From Clostridiales bacterium (GTDB taxonomy: Bacteria; Bacillota_A; Clostridia; Peptostreptococcales; Anaerovoracaceae): DNA of 5,956 nt. Under the pieces are notes generated by a model. That model did no database searches and was not told the DNA's origin. It worked only from the letters and a program-made list of their open reading frames with translations. The stretch spans positions 1-5,956 of the forward strand of contig JAAZHB010000083.1 of assembly GCA_012510935.1 (NCBI GenBank). Direction: 5' to 3'. Position 1 is the first letter of the stretch, and every line of letters begins with the position of its first letter. Below are positions 5,736 through 5,956 of this stretch, piece after piece. The position numbers were made by a program, and so were the translations under genes.

Positions 5736-5956
5736 TAATGTAATTTATTCACCTGCGTGAATTCAAGCTCTGCAGGCGTATCTCTACCGAACATCGAAAT
5801 CTTAGCAATAAGTACTTGCTTGTCTGGGTTAATTGCCTCAACAATTCCCATCTGCCCCTCGAAAGGTCCACTTACAATTCGTATTGTATCACCAATAGCG
5901 ATATCCAGGTCGATTCTAACCTTCTCAACTCCCATTCTTGCAATCTCCTCTTTAGA
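5735..5956 (-). CDS. nusG: Transcription elongation/termination factor NusG, C-terminal part (5' end outside window)
   Basis: NusG binds RNA polymerase through its N-terminal NGN domain and contacts Rho or ribosomal protein S10 through its C-terminal KOW domain. Only the last 73 codons are here. They read without a stop from the right edge, so the ATG at 5935 is an internal Met and not the start. The visible residues cover the KOW domain: a GDTIRIVSGPFEGQMGIVEAI block, then the family's closing signature SMFGRDTPAELEFTQV. This ending matches the typical FGR-TPVEL-F-QVEK tail. The gene ends with TAA, 47 nt before rplK, in the usual nusG-rplK order. The missing upstream part should be about 100 residues, judging from the usual family length. 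Identity is secure from the tail motif plus the neighbours. Confidence 0.95.
   Translation of the reverse strand, partial: SKEEIARMGVEKVRIDLDIAIGDTIRIVSGPFEGQMGIVEAINPDKQVLIAKISMFGRDTPAELEFTQVNKLH

Overview
The window is one stretch of the conserved ribosomal-protein/RNA-polymerase operon, read entirely on the minus strand. In transcription order (right to left) it holds nusG (3' end only), rplK (L11), rplA (L1), rplJ (L10), rplL (L7/L12) and rpoB (RNA polymerase beta, cut off by the left edge). The six genes cover almost all of the sequence. I found no plus-strand gene, mobile element, CRISPR array, tRNA or rRNA. No canonical rho-independent terminator with a U-tract is visible, so the genes look like one continuous transcriptional unit, although internal promoters cannot be excluded.

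The organism is most likely a low-GC Firmicute, probably an anaerobe of the Clostridia. The reasons are the AT-rich spacers, strong AAGGAG-type Shine-Dalgarno sequences before all five visible gene starts, frequent AGA (Arg) and CTT (Leu) codons, a Firmicutes-type L10 leader and a compact beta subunit. A spacer without a gene lies between rplL and rpoB, where Bacillus subtilis has ybxB. Family-level placement is not possible from this sequence alone.

The genes work together in translation and transcription. L11 and L1 form the GTPase-centre arm and the mobile L1 stalk of the 50S subunit. L10 and L12 form the P-stalk that recruits translation factors. NusG and beta belong to the transcription machinery.

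The most informative parts outside the genes are the spacers. Between rplK and rplA, a short RNA copies the L1-binding helix of 23S rRNA immediately before the L1 Shine-Dalgarno, which is a good candidate for L1 autoregulation. Between rplA and rplJ lies an L10 leader, followed by mutually exclusive hairpins that reach the rplJ Shine-Dalgarno. Between rplJ and rplL is an extended hairpin. Between rplL and rpoB, 239 bases hold a 22-nt perfect palindrome, a 32-nt near-perfect hairpin, a 12-bp inverted repeat and an 8-bp hairpin abutting the rpoB Shine-Dalgarno. Two of the spacer hairpins contain a pair that is G-U in the minus-strand RNA but a C/A mismatch in the opposite RNA, which suggests they act in the operon transcript. 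The rplL-rpoB spacer is the part I cannot assign to a known element. The rest is a textbook, intact housekeeping operon.
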